NCBI GenBank assembly: GCA_018714575.1
Contig: DVNF01000029.1
Coordinates: forward strand, 1 to 10,931
DNA: 10,931 nucleotides
Reading direction: 5' to 3'
Source: Candidatus Stercoripulliclostridium merdigallinarum
Lineage (GTDB): Bacteria; Bacillota; Clostridia; Christensenellales; DTU072
Positions 1-7,967 of this stretch are shown here, piece by piece. The position numbers and the translations under genes were made by a program. The notes under the pieces are model-generated. The model was not told the origin of the DNA and searched no databases. It saw only the letters and a program-made list of their open reading frames with translations. Within the stretch, counting starts at the first letter, position 1. Each line of letters opens with the position of its first letter.

Positions 1-2045
1 ATCTGGACTCGTTGACCTCCCTCGGCTACCCCGCGGGCGGATTCAGTATCCGTTACGATTACGGCATCTTCGAACAGAAGATCGTCGACGGTTGGCAGAT
101 GGAAATGCCCGATAACTGGTTGCAGGAAGGCGACGTATGGCTGAACAAACGCGACGAAGTGTTCGAAGTAAAGTTCGGCGGCAGGATCGAAGAACATTGG
201 GATAACGGCAGACTGATTTGCGAACAAAAAGGGCATACGACTATCTTAGCGGTGCCTTACGACATGAATATTTCGGGTTACGGCTCCGAAGCCGTCAACG
301 TGTTAAGACTGTGGAGCGCGAAATCTCCCGTCGAATTGGACATGAATATGTTCAGCCGCGGCGAATACGTCAAAGCCGTCGAAGCTCAGGCAATGGCTGA
401 AGCTATCAGCAAAGTCTTGTACCCCGCAGATAACCATATCGAGGGTAAATCCTTGCGCCTGAAACAACAGTATTTCTTTGTGTCGGCTTCCATTCAATCG
501 ATCTTGGCAAAGCACCTGAAATACAACAAGGATCTAACGAACCTCTCCGAAAAGATAGCCATTCATATCAACGATACGCACCCGACGCTGTGCATTCCGG
601 AATTGATGCGTATATTGTTGGACGACTACGGTTGGAGCTGGGACGACGCGTGGAAGACTGTGACCGAAGTTATCAGCTACACCAACCACACCGTCATGCA
701 GGAAGCGTTGGAACGTTGGCCTCAATCGCTGTTCCAAAGCTTGCTTCCCCGCATATATCAGATCATAAAGGAGATCAACCAACGTTACTGCGCCGATCTG
801 TGGAACGTTTTCCCCGGCGATTGGCAACGTATCAGCGCAAACGCTATTCTGTCGGATAGCGAAATCCGCATGGCAAACCTCTGCCTGGTGGCGTCGCATA
901 CCGTAAACGGCGTTTCGGCGCTGCACAGCGAGATACTGAAAAACGACGTATTCAAAGACTATTATAAGGTAGCTCCCGAAAAGTTTACCAACGTCACCAA
1001 CGGCATAACTCACCGCCGCTGGCTGTGCGAAGCCAATCCGCTGCTGTCGAACCTGATAAAGGAGCTGATAGGCGATAAGTTTATCGTAAAGGCCGACGAA
1101 TTGGAAAAATTGATGGCGTTCCAAGGCAATACCGACGTTTTGGACAAACTGTTCCAAATAAAACGTAAGAATAAGGAAAGACTTGGAAACTATATCAAAC
1201 AAACTACCAACATTTCCGTCGATCCCGATTCTATATTCGACGTCCAGGTAAAGAGGTTGCACGAATACAAACGTCAGTTGTTGAACGCGTTGCACATCTT
1301 GCACCTGTATAACAGTCTAAAGGCAAATCCCAATTTGGATATTAAGCCCAGGACGTTTATCTTCGGCGCGAAAGCGGCAAGCTCCTACTACATGGCAAAG
1401 CTGATCATTCGCCTGATCTATATGATCGGTAAGATGGTCAACGACGACCCCACAGTCAATAAGAAGCTGAAAGTAGTCTTCTTGGAAAATTACCGCGTTT
1501 CGTTGGCGGAAATCATAATGCCTGCCAGCGAGATCAGCGAACAGATCTCTACCGCGGGAAAGGAAGCCTCCGGTACCGGTAACATGAAATTCATGATCAA
1601 CGGCGCAGTTACAATAGGCACGATGGACGGCGCAAACGTAGAGATCCACGAACGTGTCGGCGACGAAAACATTTTCATTTTCGGTTTGCTGACCGAAGAA
1701 GTCGAAAAACTCCGCAGCCATTATAATCCGACTTCGTATTATAATTCCGACCACAGGATAAAAGCCATCATCGACCTGTTAAGACGCGGCATTGCCGGCA
1801 CGTCTTTCCAAGAGATCGCCGATTCGTTGACCGTGGGCAGAGGCTCCGCTCCCGATCCGTATATGGTGCTTGCCGACTTCGGTTCCTACGTCGACGCCCA
1901 AGCGGCGGTCGATAGGGCGTACCGCGATATCCACAGGTTTGAAAAGATGTCTTTGGTAAACATCGCGCGTTCGGGATTCTTTGCGGCGGACAGAAGCGTA
2001 GAAGAATACGCACAGCGTATTTGGCGTCTGAAAAAGGTAAAATAG
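1..2045 (+). CDS. glgP: Glycogen/alpha-glucan phosphorylase, 5'-truncated by window edge
   Basis: Cytoplasmic PLP enzyme of glycosyltransferase family 35. It releases glucose-1-phosphate from the non-reducing ends of glycogen or maltodextrin. The frame is already open at base 3 (LDSLTSLGYP...), matching an internal segment of the family, so the TTG at base 12 is not the start; roughly the first 130-140 residues lie outside the window. Visible landmarks are the early GIRYxYGIF-like segment (SIRYDYGIF), HINDTHP (about base 570), TNGITHRRW (about base 1000), KRLHEYKRQLLN (about base 1254) and the PLP-lysine motif EASGTGNMKF, with Lys codon at 1587-1589. TIGTMDGANVEI follows. The C-terminus (NIARSGFFAADRSVEEYAQRIW) is complete and family-typical. 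The next gene begins 18 bases after the stop in the same direction and is also an alpha-glucan enzyme, which implies an operon. Identity is very secure; preference for glycogen over maltodextrin is not determined. Confidence 0.96.
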   Translation, partial: LDSLTSLGYPAGGFSIRYDYGIFEQKIVDGWQMEMPDNWLQEGDVWLNKRDEVFEVKFGGRIEEHWDNGRLICEQKGHTTILAVPYDMNISGYGSEAVNVLRLWSAKSPVELDMNMFSRGEYVKAVEAQAMAEAISKVLYPADNHIEGKSLRLKQQYFFVSASIQSILAKHLKYNKDLTNLSEKIAIHINDTHPTLCIPELMRILLDDYGWSWDDAWKTVTEVISYTNHTVMQEALERWPQSLFQSLLPRIYQIIKEINQRYCADLWNVFPGDWQRISANAILSDSEIRMANLCLVASHTVNGVSALHSEILKNDVFKDYYKVAPEKFTNVTNGITHRRWLCEANPLLSNLIKELIGDKFIVKADELEKLMAFQGNTDVLDKLFQIKRKNKERLGNYIKQTTNISVDPDSIFDVQVKRLHEYKRQLLNALHILHLYNSLKANPNLDIKPRTFIFGAKAASSYYMAKLIIRLIYMIGKMVNDDPTVNKKLKVVFLENYRVSLAEIIMPASEISEQISTAGKEASGTGNMKFMINGAVTIGTMDGANVEIHERVGDENIFIFGLLTEEVEKLRSHYNPTSYYNSDHRIKAIIDLLRRGIAGTSFQEIADSLTVGRGSAPDPYMVLADFGSYVDAQAAVDRAYRDIHRFEKMSLVNIARSGFFAADRSVEEYAQRIWRLKKVK

Positions 2046-2049
2046 GGAG
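2043..2049 (+). promoter_or_regulatory. Ribosome binding site of the GH13 gene, overlapping the glgP stop
   Basis: TAGGGAG contains a GGGAG Shine-Dalgarno core and shares bases with the TAG stop of the phosphorylase. The gap to the ATG at 2064 is 14 bases, longer than ideal. No other in-frame start codon lies between. The arrangement suggests translational coupling with the phosphorylase. Confidence 0.5.
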
Positions 2050-2063
2050 CCCAAAACGCATTA

Positions 2064-3770
2064 ATGTTAAAATTCGACTCCCGTGATACGCGATATAAAA
2101 AGCCGTTCGGAGCCGTTGCCGCAGGTACTACGGTTTACTTCAAATTCCCCGTTTCGGCGGATATCGGCGCAACTGAGGTTGCGCTGATTTACCGTGGAGC
2201 GGAGGAAGGTAAACTGACGTTAAAGCGATTGGGCGACGTCGACGGCTATACCGTATTTACGGGAGCGGCGGTATTTAATACTCCGGGAGTATGTTATTAC
2301 CGTTTCGAGATACACAGCGTTCGCGGCACGCTGTATGCCGGGCGAGTCGGCGACGACGGCAAAGCCACCGTAGGCGAATGGCTAAAGGAATGGCAGTTGA
2401 CCGTCTACGACCCGTCGTTTAAAACCGCCGATTGGTTAAAAGGGAAAATCATTTATCATATCTTTCCGGACAGATTTTGCCGGGTAGAGGACGGACGGCG
2501 CCCCGCATACGGCAAGTTTAAAAGCTGGGGCAAGGAATTGACGATCTTCGATCCCGACGGCATATACCGCGCAGACGATTTTTACGGCGGCAACATAAAA
2601 GGCGTGTTGACCAGATTGCCGTATCTGAAATCGCTGGGAGTCGGAGCCATTTATTTCAGCCCCGTTTTCGATTCTCATTCCAATCACCGCTACGATACGG
2701 GAGATTATATGAAAATCGATCCGTTGTTCGGCAGCGAGGAAGAATTCAAAATGCTGATTTCCGAATGTGAAAAACAGGGTATCGGCATTATTTTGGACGG
2801 AGTTTTCAACCATACCGGAGCGGACAGCATATATTTCAACAAGTTCGGCCGCTATCCGGGTATCGGAGCCTATCAATCGAAGTCAAGTCCTTATTATCCG
2901 TGGTACACCTTTACGAAATACCCCGACGAGTACGCTTGTTGGTGGGGAGTGACCGTTGTACCTACCGTCAGAAGGGATTGCGAGGAGTTTCAAAATTATA
3001 TCGCCGGTCCAGGCGGAGTTATCGAAAAATGGACCGAATTAGGAGTTAAAGGTTGGAGGCTGGACGTCGCGGACGAACTTTCTACCGCGTTTTTGGAAAA
3101 GATCCGTGCAAAAGTCAAATCCTTAGGCGATGTCGCTTTGATAGGCGAAGTGTGGGAAGACGCCAGCACAAAAGTCAGCTACGGCGAAAAGCGCAGCTAC
3201 TTGTTCGGACGGCAGTTGGACGGCACTATGAATTACCCGTTCAGAACGGCGATACTGTCGCTGTTTAAAGACAGAAACGCCGAAAACTTTGTCGATTCGG
3301 TAATGACAATAGCCGAAAATTATCCGCACGACGCCCTGTATCAGTCGATGAGTCTGTTGGGGACTCACGATACCGTCAGAATAATCACCGCCCTCGGCGG
3401 CAACCATAACATGCGCACGAAAGCCGAAAGATTGCATTTCAGAATGCCGCTTGCAGAATACAAAAGCGCGGCGCGGGCGGTAAAGACGGCGTCGGCAATA
3501 CAATATTTTCTGCCGGGGTTGCCTACGATATATTACGGCGACGAAATCGGCATGCAAGGTTACGAGGATCCCATAAACAGGCGCCCTTACGCATACGGTT
3601 ACGAGGATCCGGAGTTGTTGGCTCATTACAGATACCTGGGAAAGATCCACGCCGAATTCCCGCAGGAATTTTCGATAGGGTGCGGCCGCAATTATATTTC
3701 TATTACGCGAGGGAAATATACACTGCACGTGTATTTAGAAAATATGTCGTATACAATTACAAACTCATAA
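2064..3770 (+). CDS. GH13 alpha-glucan hydrolase, neopullulanase/cyclomaltodextrinase-like
   Basis: 568-residue glycoside hydrolase family 13 protein with no signal peptide, so probably cytoplasmic. Residues 1 to ~125 form a beta-rich N-terminal domain resembling CBM34 (FGAVAAGTTVYFKF, GVCYYRFEI). The (beta/alpha)8 domain follows from KIIYHIFPDRF. GH13 motifs are all visible: DGVFNH (Asp245-His250), GWRLDVADE (nucleophile Asp334), GEVWE (acid/base Glu362) and LLGTHDT (transition-state Asp436). These and HRYDTGDY fit the GH13_20 neopullulanase, cyclomaltodextrinase and maltogenic amylase group. Such enzymes cut alpha-1,4 links, and sometimes alpha-1,6 links, in small dextrins and cyclodextrins. 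Two oddities: the usual MPKLN signature stretch reads VVPTV after WWG, and the C-terminal beta domain is short, ending about 80 residues after YYGDEIGMQ. It lies 18 bases downstream of glgP, so it probably helps degrade the same glucan. Family is secure; exact specificity is inferred. Confidence 0.9.
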   Translation: MLKFDSRDTRYKKPFGAVAAGTTVYFKFPVSADIGATEVALIYRGAEEGKLTLKRLGDVDGYTVFTGAAVFNTPGVCYYRFEIHSVRGTLYAGRVGDDGKATVGEWLKEWQLTVYDPSFKTADWLKGKIIYHIFPDRFCRVEDGRRPAYGKFKSWGKELTIFDPDGIYRADDFYGGNIKGVLTRLPYLKSLGVGAIYFSPVFDSHSNHRYDTGDYMKIDPLFGSEEEFKMLISECEKQGIGIILDGVFNHTGADSIYFNKFGRYPGIGAYQSKSSPYYPWYTFTKYPDEYACWWGVTVVPTVRRDCEEFQNYIAGPGGVIEKWTELGVKGWRLDVADELSTAFLEKIRAKVKSLGDVALIGEVWEDASTKVSYGEKRSYLFGRQLDGTMNYPFRTAILSLFKDRNAENFVDSVMTIAENYPHDALYQSMSLLGTHDTVRIITALGGNHNMRTKAERLHFRMPLAEYKSAARAVKTASAIQYFLPGLPTIYYGDEIGMQGYEDPINRRPYAYGYEDPELLAHYRYLGKIHAEFPQEFSIGCGRNYISITRGKYTLHVYLENMSYTITNS

Positions 3771-3838
3771 ATTTTCGGACTGTTGAAAATCGGCGCGACC
3801 GATACGATAATACAATAACTTAAAATTAAAAAACTCGC

Positions 3839-3870
3839 AAAAAAAACAAGCCCTTGACGGGCTTGTTTTT
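3839..3870. terminator. Bidirectional intrinsic terminator between convergent genes
   Basis: An 8-bp perfect stem (3846-3853 with 3859-3866, ACAAGCCC/GGGCTTGT) has a 5-base loop TTGAC. A run of eight A precedes it (3839-3846) and a run of five T ends it (3866-3870), so on either strand the hairpin is followed by a U-tract. It sits between the stop of the GH13 gene (3770) and the stop of the acyl-CoA ligase on the other strand (3914). It therefore most likely ends both transcripts. The rest of 3771-3913 holds only a weak 5-bp hairpin (3789-3803) without a T-run. Confidence 0.88.
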
Positions 3871-3913
3871 ATATTCGACAAGGATATTGTCGATGTTATT
3901 ATTATCCGAAAAC

Positions 3914-5599
3914 TTATTCGTTTTCGTCTTTGAAGACGAAGGAAGATTCGCGGTTCAGTTTGGCTTTTGCCATATCCCTAAGGACGAATTTTTGAATCTT
4001 TCCGGAGGCCGTCATAGGCATTTGATCGATAAATTCGACGTAGGACGGCACTTTATGACGCGCCATGTTGTTGGCAACGTAGGTTTGAATATCCTTTTCG
4101 GTGACGCTGCTGCCGGGACGTTTGATGACGAAAGCGTAAGCTTCTTCGCCGTACTTTTCGGAGGGAACGCCGACGATCTGTACGTCGACGACGTCCGGAT
4201 GAGTATAGATGAAGTCTTCGATCTCTTTCGGGAAGATATTTTCACCGCCACGAATTATCATATCCTTGATCCTGCCGGTGATGCGGTAGTAGCCGCCCGA
4301 ATCGCGGATAGCCAGGTCGCCGGTGTGCAACCAACCGTCCTTATCGATAGCGGCGGCGGTAGCTTCGGGCATCTTATAATAACCCTTCATGACGTTGTAG
4401 CCGCGGACAACGAATTCGCCGGGGGTGCCGTCGGGCAGGTCTTCGCCTGTATCGGGGTCGACGATCTTGGTTTCCATGAACGGCATCTCTTTGCCGACGG
4501 TGTTGACCCTGATCTCCAACGGATCGTCTACGGTAGTCATCGTGCAGGCGGGAGAAGCTTCGGTCTGTCCGTAAGTAATGGTGATCTCGGACATGTGCAT
4601 CTTGTCTACGACGTCGCGCATGACTTTAACCGGGCAGGGAGAACCCGCCATGATGCCCGTGCGGAGGCTGGAGAAATCGTACCTGCTGAAGTCGCGGTGT
4701 TCCAAGATCCTGATAAACATTGTGGGAACGCCGTGAACGGCGGTGCACTTTTCATATTCGACCGCGTGCATGACCTTCATCGGAGTGTACCACAGCAGCG
4801 GTACCATAGCCGCACCGTGAGTGACTGCCGCCATGATAGCCAATACCATGCCGAAGCAGTGGAAGAAAGGCACCGGTATGCACAGCTTGTCCCTAGAGGA
4901 GAACTTCATGCAGTCGCCGATGGCTTTGCCGTTGTTGACTATGTTGTTGTGGGTCAACATAACGCCTTTCGGGAAACCGGTGGTGCCGGAAGTGTATTGC
5001 ATGTTGACTACGTCGTCGGGGTCGATGGAATGTTTGATGGCGTTGAACTCTTCGTTGCTGATCAATACGCCGAAGTAGGGGATCTGCGACCAGTTGTACA
5101 TTCCGTCGTACCAGTTATCCAACGAAACGACGTATCTTAAAAAGGGCAGCTTTTCGTTATGCAGTTCGCCGGGCTTCGAAGTCTTCAATTCGGGGCAGAC
5201 CGAGTATATGATCTTTTCGCAGTCGATATCCTTTATGCCGTCGCAGATAAACAACGCTTTGGAATCGGAGTTGGACAACAGGTATTCCAATTCAGCTTCT
5301 TTGTAGTTGGTATTGACGGTGACCAGAACGGCTCCGATACGCGCGGTGGCAAAGAACAAGATTAGCCATTCGGGATAGTTGGTCGCCCAAATAGCGACGT
5401 GGTCGCCTTTGCCGATGCCCATGCCCAACAAGCCTTTTGCGTATTTATCGACTTCTTTGTTGAACTCGTAGTAGGTCCTGGTGTAGTTGACTTCTATGTA
5501 CTTTACCGCTAATTTGGTAGGGTACTTTTTGGCGATGTTGCTGAGCATATCGCCGACTGTGATATTCATTAATTTTTCTGCACTTTTTTCTTTTTCCAT
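3914..5599 (-). CDS. AMP-forming acyl-CoA synthetase/ligase (FadD-like)
   Basis: 561-residue member of the ANL adenylate-forming superfamily. It activates a carboxylic acid, probably a medium- or long-chain fatty acid, with ATP to an acyl-adenylate and then to acyl-CoA. Core motifs are intact: phosphate loop TSGTTGFPKG (203-212), YGQTE (343-347), TGD (426-428), the hinge GRIKDMIIRGGENI (442-455) and the C-terminal catalytic lysine in ASGKIQK (Lys534). The length is normal for the family and no membrane segment is visible. The start ATG has a weak CAGG nine bases upstream; an internal Met11 is an alternative but has no better ribosome site. The gene lies 66 bases downstream of the phosphatase in the same direction, has its own possible promoter, and ends at the shared terminator. 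The acid substrate cannot be read from sequence; 2-aryl or short-branched acids are possible. Family call is secure. Confidence 0.93.
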   Translation of the reverse strand: MEKEKSAEKLMNITVGDMLSNIAKKYPTKLAVKYIEVNYTRTYYEFNKEVDKYAKGLLGMGIGKGDHVAIWATNYPEWLILFFATARIGAVLVTVNTNYKEAELEYLLSNSDSKALFICDGIKDIDCEKIIYSVCPELKTSKPGELHNEKLPFLRYVVSLDNWYDGMYNWSQIPYFGVLISNEEFNAIKHSIDPDDVVNMQYTSGTTGFPKGVMLTHNNIVNNGKAIGDCMKFSSRDKLCIPVPFFHCFGMVLAIMAAVTHGAAMVPLLWYTPMKVMHAVEYEKCTAVHGVPTMFIRILEHRDFSRYDFSSLRTGIMAGSPCPVKVMRDVVDKMHMSEITITYGQTEASPACTMTTVDDPLEIRVNTVGKEMPFMETKIVDPDTGEDLPDGTPGEFVVRGYNVMKGYYKMPEATAAAIDKDGWLHTGDLAIRDSGGYYRITGRIKDMIIRGGENIFPKEIEDFIYTHPDVVDVQIVGVPSEKYGEEAYAFVIKRPGSSVTEKDIQTYVANNMARHKVPSYVEFIDQMPMTASGKIQKFVLRDMAKAKLNRESSFVFKDENE

Positions 5600-5623
5600 A
5601 ATTCTATGCCTGTCTGAATTAGA

Positions 5624-5651
5624 TTTTTACGTTTTATATGTTTATAGTCAA
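5624..5651 (-). promoter_or_regulatory. Possible sigma-A promoter of the acyl-CoA ligase gene
   Basis: On the minus strand TTGACT (complement of 5646-5651) is followed after 16 bases by TAAAAA (complement of 5624-5629). The -35 matches consensus at five of six positions, the -10 at four. Transcription would begin near 5617 and give an 18-base leader carrying the CAGG ribosome site. The position in the gap after the phosphatase stop suggests the ligase can be transcribed independently. Confidence 0.4.
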
Positions 5652-5665
5652 ATCGCTATTTCGTA

Positions 5666-6895
5666 TCATATCGACAGCCATTGACATACCAAACGGAAAA
5701 TATCGGTGTTGTCTATTTCGTCGGGTATATCCATCAACTCGTCGTATTTAATTTCCAAGTACTCCGTCTTGTCCGAGGGATTTTGGTCCGAACTTTTCTG
5801 CGCTATTTCGCTACCGGTAGCATAGATAAAATAATTGACGTTAGCCGAAGTGTGACCGGTACGGGTGAACCATTTGTCGCTGGATTCGTAATCTATCAAA
5901 GCTTCTCTGGCTTCCTGTTTCGCGGCGTTGGCGTCGGTGTTGTCGAATTTAGGTATTTCCAGACCGCCCGTTTCGTGATCGGCAGTGACCATGACTACGG
6001 TTTCGCCGTTTGCCTGCGCCCAGTTACGGCAGGTGTTGACGGCGGCGTCGAACGCATTCAATTCCGCCAACATGGCTTCCATATCGTTATCGTGCGAAGC
6101 CGTATCGATCTTGCTGCCTTCGACTATCAACAAAAAGCCGTTTTCGTTGTTTTGGGACAGCTTTGTCAATGCCGTAGACGTCAGCGAAGACAGAGTGTCG
6201 GAACCGGCTGTCTGTATGGCGCCGTCTTCCAACAAACCGTAAATTTGTTCGGATCCGGAAGCGTTGATCTCGTCGAAAGTCGTGCACAAAGCGCGCTCGG
6301 CAGTGGGAATTTCGGCTTTCAACGCGTCCATCGCGTCGTCGGTCAGACCGAACAGGATGTCTGCGTTGAAATCGACCAGCTGTCTTGCTATCGACTCGGA
6401 ATCGCCACGGTCCTTGGCGTGGGAAAGGAATGCGGCAGGGGTGGCGTCGGTCACGGGCTTTGTAACTACCACGCCGACTTTTTTGCCCGCGGCTTTTGCA
6501 AGCTCCGCCACGGTTTCCAAATTCTTGCCGTCTTTATAAGAAATACGACTGTTGTAAGTTTTTACTCCCGTTGCCATCGCGGTGGCGGCGGCTGCCGAAT
6601 CGGTGGCGCCCGGCGTCAGAGACCTGGTCATTACCTCGCCGATCACGGCAAAACGCTCCATATTCAGCTTGTTGCTGCGATAGATATTACCTGCCTCGAT
6701 ATGTTGTTCGCCCATGCCGTCGCCGATCATCAAGATGACGTTTTTGGCGCGCATTTCGCTGTCGGGATATACGCCTGAATCAACGTAATTCAGCGCAAAC
6801 AGCACCGCTGCGACTACCAAGGTGATAACCAAAATGATAGCTACTATTATCCACAGCAATCTATTTTGTTTTTTTCTGTCGATAGCTTTTGCCAT
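5666..6895 (-). CDS. Membrane-anchored PhoA-family alkaline phosphatase
   Basis: 409-residue metal-dependent phosphomonoesterase, predicted to act outside the cytoplasmic membrane and release phosphate from organic esters. A basic N-terminus (RKKQNR) precedes one hydrophobic helix (about residues 13-37) with no lipobox, which suggests an uncleaved anchor or a signal peptide. The active site is complete by comparison with E. coli PhoA: IGDG (Asp59), nucleophile Ser100 in TDSAAAATA, TDATPAA (Asp150, Thr152), Arg163 where Arg166 is expected, EGSKIDTASH (Glu259, Asp264, His268), TADHETGG (Asp306, His307) and His348 in GHTS. The position equivalent to E. coli Lys328 is Thr265. The length is near that of the compact bacterial enzymes. 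The start is fixed by AAGGAG six bases before the ATG. It lies 92 bases after the acetyltransferase stop. A phosphodiesterase role is possible but the metal ligands favour a monoesterase. Confidence 0.92.
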   Translation of the reverse strand: MAKAIDRKKQNRLLWIIVAIILVITLVVAAVLFALNYVDSGVYPDSEMRAKNVILMIGDGMGEQHIEAGNIYRSNKLNMERFAVIGEVMTRSLTPGATDSAAAATAMATGVKTYNSRISYKDGKNLETVAELAKAAGKKVGVVVTKPVTDATPAAFLSHAKDRGDSESIARQLVDFNADILFGLTDDAMDALKAEIPTAERALCTTFDEINASGSEQIYGLLEDGAIQTAGSDTLSSLTSTALTKLSQNNENGFLLIVEGSKIDTASHDNDMEAMLAELNAFDAAVNTCRNWAQANGETVVMVTADHETGGLEIPKFDNTDANAAKQEAREALIDYESSDKWFTRTGHTSANVNYFIYATGSEIAQKSSDQNPSDKTEYLEIKYDELMDIPDEIDNTDIFRLVCQWLSI

Positions 6896-6900
6896 AACTT

Positions 6901-6914
6901 ACTCCTTACTCCTT
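6901..6914 (-). promoter_or_regulatory. Doubled Shine-Dalgarno of the phosphatase gene (7-bp tandem repeat)
   Basis: The minus strand reads AAGGAGTAAGGAGT just before AAGTTATG, an exact tandem duplication of 7 bases (6901-6907 and 6908-6914). The proximal AAGGAG is six bases from the ATG, an ideal spacing; the second lies 13 bases away. The proximal copy decides the start at 6895. The extra copy may act as a standby site or simply be a slippage product. Confidence 0.85.
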
Positions 6915-6934
6915 ATAATACCGCATAATACCGC
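6915..6934 (-). repeat. 10-bp exact tandem repeat upstream of the phosphatase
   Basis: The plus strand has ATAATACCGC twice in a row; read on the minus strand this is GCGGTATTAT twice, directly next to the doubled ribosome site. Each unit contains TATTAT, a -10-like hexamer, but no convincing -35 lies 16-18 bases upstream of either copy, so I do not call a promoter. Change in copy number would shift the distance between any upstream promoter and the ribosome site. Confidence 0.85.
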
Positions 6935-6987
6935 GCCTGCCCGTATGAAATATGAATAGGATAGATCGTATATCGGCGATCGATCCG

Positions 6988-7959
6988 TTAATATTTTTCG
7001 AACAACGCCAAATTGTATTCCGGGAAAAGTTCTTTTAACGGACTGAACGGATAATCTTTTCCGTGTCCTAAGGCAGTCCTTAGCAGTTCGCCTTCGGTCA
7101 CGGGATACGCGCTCCCGTTTACCTCCGCCAACACTTCCGACTGCCCGTCGTTTACTGTAATTTCGTACGTCTTACCGCCTATACTAAAGCGCGCGTTTAA
7201 ATCGACTCCCCTCATGGGGAGAAGTCGTAGCAGCTTGGATAGGTTCAACAACTTACCCATCGAATAATTTTCACCGCCGGCAGCGGCGATAGGTATGCGT
7301 TTCCCCAACAGTTCCTTTACCCCGTCAAATGCGTTCGGGGTTGTGAATTCTGCCTCGACGACTTTCCCGTCGTCTATCAAAACGTATGCGTTAGGGGTAC
7401 CGTTTCTGTAAATAATGTATCCCGAACCGCATACTTTCGTAAACATATCGATAACGTTTTGCTGATCCGAGGCAGAACGGAAAACGTGCGCGGGAAACAT
7501 TTTTCCCCATTCGGAACGGACGAAATAAGTATCTGCCCAAGCGTCCGTTGTCAGCGGTTTTATGACGTAATCGGCGCCGTAGGGGGAAGGATAAATATAT
7601 TTCATTTCGTTGATCGTCACGTATCCTAAACGCGAATAAAAATCGTGATTAAAAGGGTGCAACATGACGAACGGATAACCTTCTTCCGCCATAGCCGATT
7701 CCAATTCGGACAGCAATGCGCGACAATGTCCGCGCTTTCCGGCGTCCGGTCTGGTAGCCACTCCGGTGACGAAGGGGATCTGTATAACCGTACCGAAAAT
7801 TTCGGCGGACAGAATTTTAACGTAAGCCGCCGCCGCTACTCCCGTTTCGTCGCGGCGCAGAAAAGCGCGCGCACCGACCTTGTCGAAAAAGTAGTCGGCG
7901 TACGCTTCGTCGCCCGGGAAACAAGCCGTATGCAGTTTTTTCAGTTCCTCGCTATACAT
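6988..7959 (-). CDS. Eis-like GNAT N-acetyltransferase
   Basis: 323-residue protein of the Eis-type acetyltransferase family (COG4552-like), which moves an acetyl group from acetyl-CoA to amines; the substrate here is unknown. Residues ~1-125 form the catalytic GNAT domain: VTGVATRPDAGKRGHCRALL (65-83) is the acetyl-CoA loop region, and MLHPFNHDFYSRLGYV (99-114) is the characteristic Eis segment with the likely catalytic tyrosine near 108-113. The middle (~130-220) resembles the second, degenerate GNAT domain, and the end (~235-323, with LLRLLPMRGVDLNARFSI) resembles the SCP2-like domain. At 323 residues it is shorter than the ~400 of classical Eis, mainly in the linking regions. The ATG is chosen because an in-frame TAA lies 9 bases upstream; there is no Shine-Dalgarno, and a promoter ends just before the start. 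Some Eis proteins acetylate aminoglycosides, but nothing here shows that activity. It heads the minus-strand gene set. Confidence 0.85.
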   Translation of the reverse strand: MYSEELKKLHTACFPGDEAYADYFFDKVGARAFLRRDETGVAAAAYVKILSAEIFGTVIQIPFVTGVATRPDAGKRGHCRALLSELESAMAEEGYPFVMLHPFNHDFYSRLGYVTINEMKYIYPSPYGADYVIKPLTTDAWADTYFVRSEWGKMFPAHVFRSASDQQNVIDMFTKVCGSGYIIYRNGTPNAYVLIDDGKVVEAEFTTPNAFDGVKELLGKRIPIAAAGGENYSMGKLLNLSKLLRLLPMRGVDLNARFSIGGKTYEITVNDGQSEVLAEVNGSAYPVTEGELLRTALGHGKDYPFSPLKELFPEYNLALFEKY

Positions 7960-7967
7960 ACAGCGTT

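Noticed and set aside
12..14. TTG as start codon of the first gene
   Set aside because: The frame continues upstream to the window edge with family-typical residues (LDSL), so it is internal.
534..1304. 256-codon minus-strand frame inside glgP
   Set aside because: Opposite a highly conserved part of phosphorylase; no domain and no ribosome site seen.
3854..5140. 428-codon open frame on the plus strand opposite the acyl-CoA ligase
   Set aside because: It is the antisense of a gene with complete family motifs; its protein is rich in Val, Asp, His and Phe without recognisable domains, and it starts inside the terminator. It is a codon-bias shadow.
5681..6778. 365-codon open frame opposite the alkaline phosphatase
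   Set aside because: Antisense shadow of a gene whose entire active site is recognisable on the other strand; no family signal.
6915..6960. Promoter using TATTAT in the 10-bp repeats for the phosphatase
   Set aside because: The nearest TTCATA hexamers are 13, 20 or 23 bases away, outside the usual spacing, so the call is not supported.
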